This document shows, one piece after another, positions 5,836-6,268 of a stretch of 6,268 nucleotides of DNA. The position numbers and the translations under genes are program-made. The DNA lies in assembly GCA_020025295.1 (NCBI GenBank), contig JAHHSJ010000071.1:1-6268 (forward strand). Direction: 5' to 3'. This DNA is from Oscillospiraceae bacterium (GTDB taxonomy: Bacteria > Bacillota > Clostridia > Oscillospirales > Oscillospiraceae). The notes under the pieces are model-generated. The model searched no databases. It saw only the letters and a list, made by a program, of their open reading frames with translations, and was not told the origin of the DNA. Position 1 is the stretch's first letter; each line of letters opens with the position of its first letter.

Positions 5836-6086
5836 ACCTTCAGCTGCTGGTGAGTCTGCTGTCGGCAGTCATCATCGGCGTGATTTTGTTTCGGAAGTGG
5901 ATTTGGAGGGGAGCCAAGGTGCTGGCCCGGACCGCTGTGGGCGGAGCGGTGCTGGCGGTTCTGGCACAGTGCTCCGGTTGGACCGGAATCACTCTGGGGG
6001 TAAATCTGGTCAATGCGGCAGTACTGGGAATTCTGGGTATTCCGGGATTTGCCCTGCTGCTTCTGCTGCAGCAGGTGACCGGGTGA
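5832..6086 (+). CDS. bofA: Pro-sigma-K processing inhibitor BofA family protein
   Basis: In Bacillus subtilis BofA, with SpoIVFA, holds the intramembrane protease SpoIVFB inactive in the outer forespore membrane until a forespore signal arrives, so it times sigma-K activation. The protein here has 84 residues. Hydrophobic segments lie at about 4-20 and 34-46, and a C-terminal one runs from about 60 to 79. A basic stretch RKWIWRGAK (21-29) follows the first. The C-terminal GVNLVNAAVLGILGIPGFALLLLL (56-79) has the BofA family signature, with two asparagines and the LGIPG turn. Start at the ATG 5832-5834, overlapping the upstream stop by 4 bases; GAGGGGGG 6 bases earlier can serve as Shine-Dalgarno. 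Clostridia often carry bofA, while SpoIVFA is less conserved, so the exact mechanism here is inferred. Confidence 0.92.
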   Translation: MNLQLLVSLLSAVIIGVILFRKWIWRGAKVLARTAVGGAVLAVLAQCSGWTGITLGVNLVNAAVLGILGIPGFALLLLLQQVTG

Positions 6087-6100
6087 CGCAGAAACTATGG

Positions 6101-6134
6101 GAAAGGGCTGAGTGCTTACGCACTCAGCCCTTTC
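6101..6134. terminator. Bidirectional terminator between bofA and the converging gene
   Basis: A perfect 15-bp stem (6101-6115 GAAAGGGCTGAGTGC with 6120-6134) has the loop TTAC. It begins 15 bases after the bofA stop. The ends of the stem are A-rich on one side and T-rich on the other (AAAGGG and CCCTTT), so each strand gives a hairpin ending in UUUC. The converging gene on the minus strand stops 34 bases away on the other side. The U-tract is short and lies inside the stem, so efficiency is uncertain. Confidence 0.85.
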
Positions 6135-6168
6135 GTCAAGGAGAAGAGAAAAAGATGATTTGAATTGA

Positions 6169-6268
6169 TTACCAAGAGCCGCCGTTGTGGCCGAACCAGT
6201 AGTTGAAGAAGTCCTCCATGGAGGGCTGATTGGACGGCTGCTCCTGCTGGGGCACCTGCTGCTGAGGC
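6169..6268 (-). CDS. C-terminal end of an unrecognised Gln/Pro-rich protein, cut by the window edge
   Basis: The last 32 codons and a TAA stop (6169-6171) are visible. The translation begins PQQQVPQQEQPSNQPSMED and ends FFNYWFGHNGGSW. The Gln/Pro-rich part looks like a disordered linker, and the aromatic end (FFNYWF, final Trp) may be a short binding or anchoring motif. I do not recognise the family. Support for coding is the open frame to the edge, the stop placed 34 bases before a shared terminator, and codon choice like the neighbours. The start and the main domain lie outside the window, so no function can be assigned. Confidence 0.6.
   Translation of the reverse strand, partial: PQQQVPQQEQPSNQPSMEDFFNYWFGHNGGSW

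Noticed and set aside
6056..6075. CTGCTGCAGCAG palindromic repeat near the end of bofA
   Set aside because: It is explained by consecutive Leu CTG and Gln CAG codons at the end of the last membrane segment.
1..6268. Mobile elements, CRISPR repeats, tRNA or rRNA genes
   Set aside because: No terminal repeats, transposase or integrase motifs, spaced direct repeats or RNA-gene signatures were seen. All genes are core chromosomal ones with consistent codon use.

Overview
The window is an ordinary but complete stretch of chromosome from a spore-forming member of the Clostridia. By inference it is an Oscillospiraceae/Ruminococcaceae-type organism. The reasons are the G+C-rich coding bias, the hrcA-grpE-dnaK-dnaJ gene order under a CIRCE operator, the short Gram-positive form of DnaK, strong AGGAGG-type ribosome binding sites, and a bofA gene, which belongs to endospore formers. 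The genus cannot be named from the sequence alone.

Layout from left to right. Positions 1-3917 (minus strand) hold the class I heat-shock operon, read right to left: hrcA, grpE, dnaK, then the first 92 codons of dnaJ, which runs off the left edge. A sigma-A-type promoter (-35 at 3995-4000, -10 at 3972-3977) and a CIRCE operator (3941-3967) precede hrcA. A third CIRCE-like half-site overlaps the -10. A strong hairpin separates dnaK from dnaJ. Positions 4045-4073 are the terminator of the next gene, folC (minus strand, 4095-5363), a complete folylpolyglutamate/dihydrofolate synthase with its own promoter at 5396-5424. Positions 5364-5601 are a divergent intergenic region. It contains a near-perfect palindrome over the folC -35, a second weaker hairpin, and a candidate sporulation sigma-E promoter facing right. 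Positions 5602-6086 (plus strand) hold a DUF2508/YaaL-type gene and bofA, overlapping by 4 bases. A 15-bp stem at 6101-6134 terminates bofA and probably also the converging gene entering from the right edge, of which only the last 32 codons are visible (6169-6268, minus).

How the parts work together. HrcA represses its own operon at CIRCE. GrpE, DnaK and DnaJ form the Hsp70 folding machine that the operon supplies under stress. FolC makes and retains folates and is an independent unit. YaaL-BofA looks like a sporulation unit: in Bacillus subtilis BofA restrains the SpoIVFB protease that activates sigma-K in the mother cell.

I did not find an undescribed multi-gene system. The most interesting signals are regulatory: the third CIRCE half-site, the candidate sigma-E promoter, the palindrome over the folC promoter, and the dnaK-dnaJ hairpin.
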